A program made the position numbers and the translations under genes. 64,000 bases of DNA from Clavelina lepadiformis (lineage: Eukaryota; Chordata; Ascidiacea; Aplousobranchia; Clavelinidae): the NCBI RefSeq assembly GCF_947623445.1, contig NC_135244.1, forward strand, positions 18,290,860 to 18,354,859. The letters run 5' to 3'. Every line of letters begins with the position of its first letter. Within the stretch, counting starts at the first letter, position 1. Below the pieces are notes generated by a model. The model was not told the origin of the DNA. It did not search any database and was given only the letters and a program-made list of their open reading frames with translations. Shown piece after piece: positions 36,101 through 48,600 of the stretch.

Positions 36101-38011
36101 AATTTTTCAAAGCTTTAAGATTTGCTTCATGCCGCCTTTTCCAAACCAGCACAATTATCTTTACAAGAAATTGCAATCAATCATTAAATGTGTCATCTTT
36201 ATCAAAACTTCTTAACAAACATAAACAACATAATGATGACTAAAATAAATAGGATTCGCTACAGGCTACTCTAAATATGATTTATGTTACTCCAGCATAT
36301 TTTCAATCCTTTTTAAGTAATACTCACCTCTAGCCGAATATTGAAAAATGTTAAGAAACATGTCACTAACGCGAAAATGATCTGAATGAAAGTTGGCACA
36401 ATTGGATCAAAAAGCGCTGCGAGGAAGAAAGCTAATAATGCAACAATCAGCGTTGAATACCTACAACAAACATGAAAAATTTGTGAGCATCGGTACCACA
36501 AGATGTAGAATGCAATAACATCAAAGGCTAAAATTTACAATTAATTAATTATTGAACGGCTTCATATCAAAAACTGCAATAACATAATAACCACAATATG
36601 TTAAATAAATAATTGTACAGAAAACACTCTGCGAGGTAAATATTAAAAAGCCAGCACAAGAATTAAAAAAATGCAATAAGAATGGCATTGATTCGGTCGA
36701 TACTTAAAGCAAATCGATAGAGAACAACATATTGCCGCAAATACTTGTATTAATTGCAGTTAAGTCTCTTCCTTTGCCATTCAATGGACATTTAATTCTT
36801 TGTACCGGCAAATCTTTATATTGATCATATATATTAAAAAACCTATAATTACTGCAGTTACGTACCTGGTGGATTTTCCATCTGGATCTTTGTTTAGCAA
36901 TGATCTCTTAGATATCAAGAATTGTTGGGGAGTCTGAAGGCAAAGATAATCCAAGTCATCCTCCAGCATTATTTTACTTTCAAGAATTTCCTTCCCATAT
37001 TCAGTGTAGAAATACCGGCTCTGTCAAATATGTGCTTGTTTATTTTGACCAGTAACTGACAACTATAGCAAGCAACACATAACTGTAGAATGATGGTTTA
37101 CACCATTATAAATGATATCTTTTAATTAGCTTTCTAAGTTTTTATATCTGTATCATATTCATATGTACCATTTTCACAAGAACATCTTGAGATACGGGAA
37201 ACATGTTGGCCCACTGCATGCGAAAAGAGCGCCATTGCCAGTTTATATAAGCCTATAAATATATATACATATATACTGTATGTATAAAATAAGGGGACAT
37301 AAAAAAAATCTTTTACCGGTACTAGATGAAAATATGTATCTACATGAAAATTCAAAGAAAATATGTAATTTAGTGCTTTGACCAAAAAGTACAAACACAA
37401 ACTTTTAGAGAGGTTCCAAACCAGAAGCCGTTCAGATATCGATAATAATCTTCATAATAAGTTGTTTTGATTCGAGAAAGTGAACCTTTCACCTCATTAA
37501 CATTAACCACATCGAGGTCACTGAGATAAGCATGTAGGGGGCTCCCCTTAAGTGAGAATATAGTTAAGTGAAAACCAGGCAACATATTCTAAGACTAATG
37601 CATGCTTTAAACTATGGGTCTCAAACATTTTGTAGCCTGTGTTTTATGGGGCCTTGGAGAATATTTTGTACGATCCGCTATGTATTTTGAAACCTTCAAA
37701 TAATAAGCGATTAACCCTTTAAGAGACACATATTTGTCCTTGTTGATGTGAAACCCTACCCAAAAAAATTGATTGGGCAAGTAGAGTAAATCAAAAATTG
37801 TATCAAACATTTTGTTTTTATTGTATCTTTTCAATTTATTAGTGTGTATTGTGGCCCTCGAGCTGCAATAAAAGTTTTCATTTAGCTTTAAGAGCGATTT
37901 GAGTTTGAGACCACAAGTTTAAACATTTCCAAATAAACACAAGTGTACCTCCAAGGTTATGTCCTCTTCATTATCAGATACACTATTTTCAGTTGAAGCA
38001 GATTCCATCAT
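33182..38011 (-). CDS. VEZT: Vezatin
   Basis: About 12 exons on the minus strand, roughly 730 residues (human vezatin is about 780). The start at 38011 reads MMESASTEN and ends at a donor before 37949. Later exons (approximate) are 37420-37540 (GSPLHAYLSDLD, matching the vertebrate SPLYQYLQDLG), 36870-37020, 36330-36460 (two adjacent membrane helices), 36000-36180 (RRSIRLVQEMEVVSRG, like vertebrate RKALRLIQETEVISRG), 35690-35920, 35254-35405, 34860-35000, 34632-34709, 34497-34551, 33968-34158 and 33182-33880. The last exon has IEELQSVLAV and REMWKRQLF, matching human LQELKSVLGF and RQKWKQLLF, and a C-terminal LGFSNDMAMQ element. Vezatin is a junctional two-pass membrane protein linked to cadherin-catenin complexes and myosin VIIA, and acts in dynein-based transport. 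A hAT-like element sits in the first intron. The gene follows CIAO3 in tandem, 373 bp after its stop. Confidence 0.85.
37613..37916. mobile_element. Non-autonomous hAT-like transposon in the first vezatin intron
   Basis: A 304-bp element whose ends are inverted (TATGGGTCTCAAAC at the left; GTTTGAGACCACAA at the right). It is flanked by 8-bp duplications CTTTAAAC (37605-37612) and GTTTAAAC (37917-37924), 7 of 8 matching. Internal GGGGCC/GGCCC-containing subterminal blocks are typical of hAT elements. No coding capacity. Confidence 0.75.
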
Positions 38012-38384
38012 AATCTCTGATGCATTTGCAATCTGTCATCACTTAACTGTTGACAGCACTATCTTACAGAAAATTTTCTGCGGTACTTACATCATTGCAT
38101 AACCTTTAGGTCAGGATAATGTCAAAGTGTCAAAAATTTTCAAACATAATCTGGAAAATGAATAGCAGCAAGCGTTACACAGATACCGCTGCCGGTATGT
38201 ACAAAGAAAGTTGCAAAACAAGTTTTTGAGCATAACTTTATCATAAATTACATTCCAAATTTGGATATACAAATTACAATTATATACCATTAAAAGGTGA
38301 AAAATTTTCACAAGAAAGAAATCATAAACCTCAAGCCAAAATATATTGACTCATAATAAAAAAAACACTTCTAAACTCAAAACA

Positions 38385-39857
38385 CTACCATTTCACATTA
38401 AGAGACAATGTTTCCTCAGTTTCAACAGCATGGTACTGGGTATGCAAAAGTCGCTCAGTCCTTTCACTATCATCTTTAAGATTGTCAAGTTCACGCTTTA
38501 CGTCCTCATTTTCACCAGGTGCAGTGGTTGGAATTTCGTTGTACACCTTTTCAACCATTGCCAAGATGTGTTTCTGTTTCTCACGATCAGCATCATCTTC
38601 TTTTATCTGTCCTCCACCATTCAGGCAACCGGAGGGACATGCCATCACTTCCACAAAGTGATACGGACATTTCCCACGCTTCATCTTCTGCACAAGATTT
38701 TGAATGCTCCGAAAACCGTAAGCGGCGGCAAAATGCAACAAAGTTTTTCCTTCCTCATCTTTCAAAATGACTTCCCGAAAATCCTTGTTGTTTCGCATGG
38801 TTTTGTATATGATCTTGTCAACTGTGATACCAAATAGTTCCTTTGCAGCGCTTCTATAGACGTAGTCAAGGTATCCTCCTGAGCCACCGCCACTGTGGTT
38901 GAGCAACGTTTCATTGCTTAGGTAAGTTGGTTTTAGCTCTTGCACGACTTCAAAATTAACAGAATCTTTTTCATTGAGCAAATGAGCAAGCAACGTGGAT
39001 TCATTTTCTAACATCACTTGTACCTCTCCTGCTGTAAGAACCAAATCAACGTCTCCTGTTGCATAGACATCATTGTAAAAGTCCTGACGAGAAGCTTCAA
39101 GTTTTTTGTCGTAACAGGGCATAATGGCAACATGGTATATTTGGCTTGGTGTTTTACCATAATGTTTAGACAACAACTCTTTGACCAAAGTTCCTGTGAT
39201 CTGCTGAGGTGACTTCACAGTGCTTATATGTGGTATCACAAGCTTTCCATGAGTTTTTTCTGCATAGCAAATCCAACCTGGACAAGATGAAGTTAACATA
39301 GGTAAAGTTTTTGGCATCTTTTCTTTGTTTTTATACCTTTCCATAAATTCTTCAGCACTTTTAATGAGGCCAAGTTCTCTTGTAAATGTTGTATCCAGAA
39401 CAAAACTTGCTCCTAAACGCTTGAAAAAGATAGATAAAGCAAGGGCAGCATTTTTAGCATTTATTGCCTGTTTTACTGCTATTGAAGCCCTTGCTTGTGG
39501 TGATACTGATACCACAATCACCTTTTTCTGGTTTGCACTCGCACTGTTATTTTCTTGAAGAACTTCGTAAAATTTCTCATGACTTTGCATTGCAACCAAA
39601 ACCGTCTCTGCTGAAGTGATGCAGCCACTGCAAGCGAGACAGTCATTTAAAGTTATTTCGGCTTTTTGTAATTTGGTAGACTTTCCGCTGTTTGCATCAA
39701 CAGACAAATAACTTCCATCCTCTGTAATTTCTATTTTACTGCGGCCCTTGCTTGGAGGAGCTTTCTTTATTTGTACCGGTTTGATACATTCTTGCGAAGG
39801 TGTGATAAAATCATTCAAATCAGTCAGTTGCAAAGCACCACTAAAGTGTGATGCCAT
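38385..39857 (-). CDS. CIAO3: Cytosolic iron-sulfur assembly component 3 (CIAO3/NARFL/IOP1), intronless
   Basis: One uninterrupted frame of 490 residues (human CIAO3 is 476). I chose the ATG at 39857 ([18 protein letters not shown]) because it aligns with the vertebrate start; an in-frame ATG five codons upstream (39872) is also present. The iron-hydrogenase-like fold is complete. The N-terminal Fe-S cysteines lie in ECIKP and NDCLACSGC; the H-cluster-type cysteines are in [28 protein letters not shown] and [11 protein letters not shown]; the C-terminus ends in the family's aromatic residue (NVKW), which acts as a targeting-complex recognition tail in many CIA clients and adaptors. CIAO3 links early Fe-S assembly to the CIAO1-CIAO2B-MMS19 targeting complex and supports maturation of cytosolic and nuclear Fe-S proteins, including IRP1. 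It is divergently arranged with the ALAS gene. The lack of introns contrasts with every other large gene in the window. Confidence 0.97.
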   Translation of the reverse strand: MASHFSGALQLTDLNDFITPSQECIKPVQIKKAPPSKGRSKIEITEDGSYLSVDANSGKSTKLQKAEITLNDCLACSGCITSAETVLVAMQSHEKFYEVLQENNSASANQKKVIVVSVSPQARASIAVKQAINAKNAALALSIFFKRLGASFVLDTTFTRELGLIKSAEEFMERYKNKEKMPKTLPMLTSSCPGWICYAEKTHGKLVIPHISTVKSPQQITGTLVKELLSKHYGKTPSQIYHVAIMPCYDKKLEASRQDFYNDVYATGDVDLVLTAGEVQVMLENESTLLAHLLNEKDSVNFEVVQELKPTYLSNETLLNHSGGGSGGYLDYVYRSAAKELFGITVDKIIYKTMRNNKDFREVILKDEEGKTLLHFAAAYGFRSIQNLVQKMKRGKCPYHFVEVMACPSGCLNGGGQIKEDDADREKQKHILAMVEKVYNEIPTTAPGENEDVKRELDNLKDDSERTERLLHTQYHAVETEETLSLNVKW

Positions 39858-40858
39858 GGCAAGTTTTCTCAAACACCAACAGTTCTTTTCATATAGGGAT
39901 CAAACAAATAGCACGAAATTTGAATGCAATTCAAGTCTTAGGTCTAACAATTAGATCACAAATTGTTTCTAAAGACAAAAAATATTTGGTTATTCAAAAT
40001 ATAACATTGAACCAAAATATACTTTTATGTTCTACCCATTCTGCCACTAATGCAATACAAACGTTTTTTATAACTCCAGGCTATGTCAAGTACCAGATTG
40101 GAAAGTTTGCTGATTTTCGGTGAGAAATCCTCGCGCAATCAAAATGGAACAATAACCATTATACGTGCACTTAGCAAACTTTCCAATCTTAGTTAAGTGT
40201 AGCCAAACCATTGACAGTTCTATGATAGTCTTGCAGTATACGACTTTATGCAATCTACTTAACGCCATAAGCCATTAGTACCAAAACACATATTTATTAT
40301 TTGGGCTCAATCCCAAGTAGGCCTTTGTAACACATAATTTCACCTTTCGCAGTTACTAAGTTACAGTATGCCTGAATACTGATTGTTTGATCGCAACAAA
40401 GTGATTCCGTGATTTTATTAATCTCTTTAGCCCACACCATAGATATTGTGTTAACACATGTTTATATAATATCTGTAGCCCTCACTTTCGGGATGACGTC
40501 ACCGAATTCTTGCCCACAACATGAAAGAAAGTATAATTAGTTGGCTTTTTAGCGTTTGACGTACCTGTGTTGCTGCATGTCTAGCCTACCTGGAACATAT
40601 ATAAAGTATTGCAGACGAAATAAAGTTATATTTCATTATTATTGGTTTAGTTTTTTTGCTGAAACAAAATCTTTTCACCTTTTATCGTGTAGCATTTGAT
40701 TTATTTGTGGCAGGTTTAACAGTAGAGGCGCTCTTGCTCTATTAATTACTACGTTAGATGACGTAACACGGATAAAATACATACACAAATAGAGGTCAGC
40801 GAAGTTAGATTTAAGAGTTTAAAGTTTAGGTTGGTTAACAAGGAAACAGCGTGGATTA
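39858..40858. promoter_or_regulatory. Shared intergenic region of CIAO3 (-) and ALAS (+)
   Basis: About 1 kb between the CIAO3 start codon and the ALAS IRE. Two TATA-like elements point toward ALAS: TATATAAAG near 40600 and GATAAAATA near 40771. The second would put the cap close to 40800 and the IRE within about 60 nt of it, as in known 5' IRE mRNAs. A CRE-like TGACGTAA lies near 40760. Transcription starts are not proven from sequence. Confidence 0.45.
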
Positions 40859-42600
40859 TCTTGTTCGCTCTCAGTGCAGGGCAACGAGACCAATTTTTTT
40901 CGACTATTGGATCTCGTAAAACAAATTTAAAGGTAAGTTTGGAAATGTTCTTTCATTTTTAGCCCTATGTTCTGAAATATTTTAGACTTTAATAGGCCTT
41001 TGACTACTTAGGCTATGCAGCTATAGCCTAGCTATATAGATTGTTAAGTTTGTGAGAAAGTTTTATATACGTTATTACTGTATTATCATTATGGCCATAA
41101 GTCACAAGCTAAACTTTACCGATACAAGCTACAATGCACAAAGATATATAGGCCAAGTATCATGGGAAATACGAAGCATAGGCCTCCAGGTGTGAACTTA
41201 TCTTGTGATATTTTTGTCAGTTTGTTCTATTGTTTGCCTATTTTAACTATGCACGTTAGTATTTATAATGGAAATTTTATCTAGTATTTCTTTATTTTAA
41301 ACTGTTGTATTTCTACTTAGTGAACGATTATGATTTTAGAGGTGTTCTTTGCTTTTGTAACCTTCTCATAATGGAAAGTATGACAACACTTATCAACATG
41401 CATTTTCTGCTTTTACATGGTCACGCTGATTCTTAATAAAGAAACTGGACAAAGTCGGTTGCTTAAGCATGAATTTATAACAAATAAACAAACAATTAGG
41501 GCTTTAGTATCAGGCCAAAATTTGTGTTTTGTACACATGATTTCTGACTGAAAGCTGACATCATTTTCAGTCAAGCTCTTTTGAGGACCAAGTGCCATGA
41601 TTTTGTCTTTGTTAGTTTACCTCATAATATTTCATCGTAGCTTAAAAAAGACATGATTTTTGGCGGGCTTTTGCTTATTAGACAAGTCACATTTATATAT
41701 GAATTCTGGTTGTTTGCCTACCAACTGTCAAAGGTTTTAGTTATTGAGTACATCAGCTTTTGCTGTTAATTTTTGATTGCTATTTGTTCAGTCATAATGT
41801 TCTGAAAACCAGTCATGTCTAGTCTTATTCCTGGCTTTGTAGTGATAAAACCTTTATTGGTTAGAGATAATGAGCGAAGGCAAAAGTAGACCATCAACTG
41901 TCAATTGTGCACTGTACAGCTAGCAATCTGGGTGGTGCCTGTCAAGCAGTGTTTTCAGCCTAAGGCTGATATTTCTCTTTTTTACTTAGCTGCAGTATAA
42001 TGATTACCTTGTGCATAGAAGTGAACAAAATGATATTTTCCATTTTTGTGAACGTATGAAAGATTTTCTTGTGTCTGCAGCTAGCCAACTATATCATGTT
42101 AGCTCTACCACACTCAAGACTTCACTTTGTTGTGGTGTAGTACTGTAGTGTGCATATATTGTATATCGGTTGACAATTGGTGAAAACTTTGAGTTTTTGG
42201 TTATTATGTGTCATGGACTTAGTCATCTGTCAAGGCATTTTAAATTTATTCTTAAAACAAATTACAGTCAAGGCTTTTTGACTAGGTGCAGTATATATGA
42301 TACTTGACTTTTAGTTTGCTTAATTAGATTTTAGTTATATAATAATTAACCATTATTAACTTCAATACATTTCATGATAATTAAAATTAAACCCAAAATT
42401 AAAATACTGAATATCTTTCAAAGATATATACCATCAATTGTCGTTAACATTCATGGACTAAAAAAATTGTTGTATACATTTTTAGGATCAGAGCATTTGG
42501 AATTGATCAACAATCAAACATCACAAATCCAACTCGCTTCAAATCCTACAAAAAATTTAAATACATTAAAGTAAAACATTCTTTCTGGTCCCGACCAAAC
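40800..42600 (+). other. ALAS 5' untranslated exons and first intron
   Basis: A predicted non-coding exon ends at 40932 (AAAG|GTAAGT, an ideal donor). The intron runs to a strong acceptor TACATTTTTAG at 42485. The second exon begins at 42486 and reaches the ATG at 42601 in the context CAAACATGG. The spliced leader from about 40765 contains no upstream ATG, which suits a translationally regulated mRNA. The 1.55-kb intron shows no gene. The transcription start is estimated. Confidence 0.65.
40859..40889 (+). promoter_or_regulatory. Iron-responsive element (IRE) in the 5' UTR of ALAS
   Basis: Canonical IRE hairpin. The lower stem pairs CTTGTT (40860-40865) with AACGAG (40883-40888), extended by a T-A pair at 40859/40889. 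It has an unpaired C at 40866, a five-pair upper stem GCTCT (40867-40871) with AGGGC (40878-40882), and the hexaloop CAGTGC (40872-40877). All defining features are present: the mid-stem C bulge exactly five pairs below a CAGUGN loop, and full pairing above and below with only two G-U pairs. It lies 44 nt before a perfect splice donor and, after splicing, about 160 nt before the ALAS ATG. In vertebrate erythroid ALAS2 and ferritin mRNAs such an element binds IRP1/IRP2 and blocks translation when iron is low. Confidence 0.9.
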
Positions 42601-45600
42601 ATGGATTCAATAGCAAGCAAGTGCCCTTTTCTAACAAGAGTGTCGAGTCAGTTTTTAAGAAGGGCAGGGCAATCCATTGTGTCCTACGCTAAACGCTGCC
42701 CAGTCATGTCTGAGTACATGACTCATTATGCAGCTTATATGACTATGCAATCTGCTAGGTATGTGCATTTTCCATAGGTTATTTGTTGTTATAAGTTGTA
42801 AACAAATTATTTATCCAATTTAATATTTATTTGAATAGTTTTTAATTTTACGTTCTTTATTAGATTAGTATCATTTAATTTTTCAATTTTAATTCAATGT
42901 GATATTTTAAAAACATGTGTGCAGTTAGATTTCACTGATCTACCTGTAATTAGATTTTGTTATATTTTGTGGTGACATGACATATTTATCTTATCTTTAG
43001 ACCTATTTCTACAACAAGCATAAACACTCAAACTTTGATGAAGAAAGAGAAAGGTAACTTGGTGAAAATTTAACTAAGTGCTTTTTGTTTTCGCTTAACC
43101 TGGTTTATGTAGTTGGTAATTGGTGCAAAGTTTCCTCTGTATTGCGAACCATAGTTGTCATTGAAGCGTTACGTGATCGGTTTCTTTACCCATTCACCAA
43201 CCATTTCCTGTGAGATGGCTTCTGGTAGTTAAGGCGTGATGATTAATTTATTACTTGGTTTAAGGCTTACTTGTTTGCGTTTAAGAATTTTAGTGTATTG
43301 TATACATTTTAGGCGCTTGCTTTGTTTTGGCTTGGTCATTCTTTTTAAACTCTATATCGTTTATATTGTTTATCACCACAATCATGCCGTCTTCGTTTTG
43401 AAAACTGTATTATCTCCATCTCTGTATAAATAATAATCCCTTCAAGTGACCTGTTAATCGGGTAAGCATAATTTAAGCAAAGGTGACGAGTGCTTTTTAC
43501 CAATCTGTATGGCGTCAGTAGAAGCAAATGCATAGCCCGAAAAGTCAAATTCTTTGCATTGTATTCAAGGCCCACATCGCTAAAGCGTGAAACATCAGTT
43601 TATTTTTAACGCTGAATGCTCTTAGAGTATCAATATAATCATCAACCGTTTTTGATTGTCAGCTTAATGCAGGACCCTCAGGCAACATATCCATGATCAT
43701 TGAATAACGCCTTTATTGTTGAAGTGCACGTTTAAAAACACCGACTGTAGTCGATTACAAAAACGTGGGTAGTTAAATAACAATTATTATATCGTTAAAA
43801 TAATGCAATACATTAGCTTGCTAAGCTTCACAACAATTCCGGGATTATCGTTTTCGGCGTTGTTGAAAGAGGTGCACGCCATTTACGTTATCAATTGTAG
43901 CCATAACTAAGCGTTAATTGAATATTGAATTTGCAAAACGGGTAGTAATGCCAGATAACATTTCATTGTGCCAACATTTTTTTGCCATCGTCGTTAATCA
44001 CCAACCTTCAACGCAAGATCAGATTCTCATTTACTACAAAAGTGGCACTCAAGAAACTTAATCACCAAATGACTTAATCACCGCCATTTGCATAGACGCA
44101 ATAACTGTCATGGCTTACTGGATTTTGAGAATCAAAGAAACCGACTCTACCACTTTATTTATCCAGCTTTACCGGGAAATGTTTCCAAAGTTACACCGTG
44201 TGCGAACAAAATGACGGTGCTCAACTGTCCCTTCTTGAATCACGATGTTTCAGTGACGAGAGAGGCGAGTCCCGAAGTGCAGGAGGACATATTTATCGAT
44301 GCCGAAGAGGGAAACGTCGACGCTGGCGTGTTCGCGGCTGATATTTTTCTGGATGCTATCGACGGTAAAACATTTTTGATGATGACGTTATTTTTCTATG
44401 CCTTGTTGCTTGTTTGTCAATATTCAAGAGGTTGGTGCGTAGACGACTTCTCAAAAATTGATTAGTAGCGGTAAAATGAGTTTGTGTGTATTTGCGTAAA
44501 ACGTATTTGAGCTACGCTACTTTTTGTTTGAATACGGTCCCGTTACGTTATTTAGTGAATACTGAACAACCGGATGAACCTTGCTTCACCGGTGACGCGG
44601 TGTTAAACATTGGTATGGTGACGTCATCGGGCGAGGTCTATCCCACTGAGTCTACCGACACTACAGGTAGGATTCGTTGCATTGTTGGGTAACAGTTTGT
44701 GATCGCGTGATAACGCGACAATGAACTAATTGTTGCGTAATCTACACGTAGGTGTCGAGCACTTTAACTATGAGCAATTCATGGCGAAGAAGATTGATGA
44801 GAAAAAGAGCGATCATTCCTACAGGGTCTTCAAAAAGGTATCTGCTTAGATTTTCTTGTTTCATCACTTATCCCACGTTTCGTTTATGTCTTTCATAGTA
44901 GGAGCCTTTTAACCAACATTCAAGTTTTTATAAAATTGTGACAATAAATAACAGCATCAGTAAATAACGAGTCAGAAAAACACAATACTATTAAATGCAC
45001 CAGACTATGTGTTCCAAATAAATATTAACCTTTACGGCTTGTCGGCTTGTATGATTGCGATGTAAAACTTCGATCAGCGTCTCGGGAAAAAAGTCGGTTT
45101 ACAAGAACTCTGTTCAGGCGTAAAAAAACTCCCGTATCTATTTATGTCGTCACGGTATGTCTGTTACGCTTGGCGAATTTGAGACTTTCGACCAATCAAA
45201 TTCATTGTGTTGTGGTCGGAAACGTTGCTTTTTCTGCCTTCTGATTGGTGCAGACGTGCGTTATAAACTTATATTCAAATGAACTCTTGGTAGTTTCGTT
45301 TAACAGTATCTCATCGCATTTTTCGTTTGAAATTCCAGGTCAACCGTCGTGCGGACATCTTCCCTTATGCGGACGATTTTTCATCCAATGCTGAAACATA
45401 CGAGGAACCGAAAAGGGTTTCGGTCTGGTGTAGCAATGACTACCTTGGCATGAGTGGACACCCGAAAGTCTTGAACGATATCAGGTTGGTCATTAATACA
45501 GGTCCTCTCTAAATACCGCTAGAGGACTAACAGAACTAGCAAGCAGTATACCATAGACATCCTGGTTTTCCTTAATTCTCTTAACCTTCTTAGTTCTCTA

Positions 45601-48600
45601 GTGGTATTTAGAGATTTCCGTTAATACATAGCTTGGTCCTATTCAAAGTGATAGGCAAGTCTAAAAACGAGTTAATTTTATATGAAAGAACATTGCTCAC
45701 TGAATATTCTGGCAAAATAGTTTTGAAAAATAATTTTTGGTTAGGTAATTATAAGCAAAAGAAAATCGCAAAATTGGCGTTAATTGTGACGTAAATCAAG
45801 GCTCTTGTGATGTTATACGTAATCACAGACAATATTCGCAAATTCATAAGTTTAGCTGTACCTACTGTCGATCACGTATGACTTGTATGTATCTGTTACA
45901 GCTGTATAGATTGCTCTAACTGCCAATAGCTGACAGCTTATAGCCCAACCACGGCAACCAGTACGTTACCAGTTTGACGGGTAGCATATGCGGCCCAAAG
46001 GATACCGACTGCGGGATTTTTTATGTTGAAAACAATCGTTTGTAATTGCATAATTTTTAATTACAGTGCTTCACGTTGCTAATTTCTTCACCTTACGTCT
46101 AATTGGACGTAGGCTAAACTCATACGACCTACAGTCCTACACTTTTGACTTCAGTTGACTACCGCGCATGGAAAGCAACAACAACAGCATGTTGTCAAGC
46201 ACCTTGGCTAATCTATGACATAACAACACTCTTGATCTATCTCACAAATGAAGGCCAAAACTGAGATTTTTTGCAATTTTCTTTCGCCGATAACTACCTA
46301 ACCACAAATTATTTTTCCAAAATATTTTACCGGAATGTTCAGTTAATAGTGTTCTTTTTTATAAGATCAACTTGTTTTTGGATTTGCCCATCACTCTAAG
46401 GTTCATTTAACTAGCGTACCATGAAAAGCATATCGCAGTGCAACCAAATTGTAGCCAGTTGTAAAACTATCACAATCGGATGATCAATAAATAGGTTAAT
46501 GGAATCAACAACAGCGCCTTAAATGTTGCTTGACCTAATATTTATAATATATTTATCTAGCTGTGGTTGTAAAAAAAATTGTAAGTCACACACATGTTGC
46601 TACAATCTCATGTTTCAATATCACAGCGACACCATCGGAAAATACGGCGCCGGTGCCGGGGGAACGCGCAATATCGCCGGAACATCATCTCTTCACGAAA
46701 ACTTGGAATCGGAGCTCGCAGATCTTCACGGAAAGGAATCCGCTCTGCTCTTTTCTTCTTGCTTCGTTGCCAACGACTCAACACTTTTCACTTTGGCTAA
46801 AATGTTGCCAGGTTTGTTGGACTCGAATGTTTTGTAAAAAAATGGGCAACCGCGGCAACCAGTGGCCCGCGGGCCGCACTGCGGCCCGCCAGGTTGTTCC
46901 GTGCGGCCCGCGTGGTGCTCAGCAAAATGTTAGAACTTCATACTAGCCATCACTATTTCATGCAGTTTACATCAAAGCAATGGAAATTTTCGCACGCTGT
47001 GTATAGAAATATTGCCTTTTGTGATGCAACAATGCTGCGTTGCATAATTTCGCAATGCGAGATTAGCACTTTGAAAAAGCTGTGTGGCATTGTACAGTAC
47101 CGCACAAGTGTGTCGTGGACTGCATTAAATCTATTTCTTAACTACATAAACTGCATAGGAAAGTCGTTTTACGATACTAATTTTTTCTGAAAAAATCATG
47201 TGGCCCGCGTTGTCATTCAACATTTTGTATTTGGTCCTCCAGTGAAAAAGGTTGCACATGCCTGCTCTAGAGTCTAGACGCACTACACCTCATCAGAACA
47301 GCGTCTGAACATCGTTTGTCGTTGTATTTTTGATTGCATCGGGTTTTCGTATTATGACGGTTGGTTATTAGTTGCATGTTAGTAATATGGTTTATTCATG
47401 TTGTTTTGTTCACGCAAAACATGCGCATGATTTGCTGACGATGATTGCCTAAAGCCTTTGCAAGATACAGATTTCTCTTTTTACTAGTTATTTTGCTTGG
47501 AAAACATTCAAAATGACGTCAAAATTTCTGTTAACTCGCACTGTCAATGCTCTTCGAGTCAAGAAAGTTCATAGGACGCCTTTGGCCCGTTTGAAAATTC
47601 TTGGTCTGCACAACCCAGGCGGCGGCAGGCCTATTATTTAATCTCTATCTTTTTTAGAGTAAGGCTGTTTACGTTATTAGATGCAAGCTTAACTTGTCCA
47701 AATACGCGTAAAATAGGTTGCTGATACGGTAATGACAGGTTAAACTTAAAGAAATATTGTAATTTTTGGACGTTTTTGTGGAAGCGAATCTTCCTCCAAT
47801 ATCTAAAACAGACTGGAAAAATTTGATTTACCCTTGTGATCAGGATTTGCTGCGAGACCCAATTGATTGATGGAATGCTGCTGTAACTTAAAACTTCAAA
47901 AGCAATCTTAATCGTTAAATATATTGCCGGTGCTCACTTTTCGTAGGCGGTTGTGGTTTTATTGCTTTTGTTCTTGGACATTTTTGATAAAATGCCTTTT
48001 ACTTCACGACATTAACATAAAAAGCTTTTCGTATTTTTGTATGTGGTCACCTTCCGCATATTGTGTGATAACATTTCAGCCATTTACAGAGAAATAATGT
48101 CGTTAACGTGAAACCAGTTAAAACAAGTTTTATCTGCCTGTTTGTACACGTGATAGGCCAAATCTTGCAGAACCACTTTTCAGCCATGTTTTTGCCACAA
48201 ATTTAATCACGCGAACCACTCTTAATCGAATCGTTGTAAATCGGTTTATCTTGTGACGTCACTTATATTCACATGAGTCCATTTTATCGACGATTCGGGG
48301 TAGCGATGTGTGACGACTAAATAAACACAATGTGGCGCTACTTCCGAAAAAATATCGAACTTTTATTTATTTTTAGAGTTTATTTAGGTCCATAGTTGTT
48401 TCGTTGTGCAATGTACAAACTTTTTTAAGGCCTATTGTACATCGTACGCTAACGGCTGTTTTCATTACTTTAATGGAGAGAAGAACAGTGAGGCTTTCGC
48501 TACCATAATCATGACAAAACAAATAAAAGTACGTCACCTATTCACAAAATTAGGAGTGTATAAATAGTTAAATACATCTTAGAAGAAGATTTATTTCCAT

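Noticed and set aside
38012-38384. CIAO3 and vezatin as an operon
   Set aside because: They are in tandem, but 373 bp apart, much longer than typical tunicate operon spacing, and no clear trans-splice context is visible.
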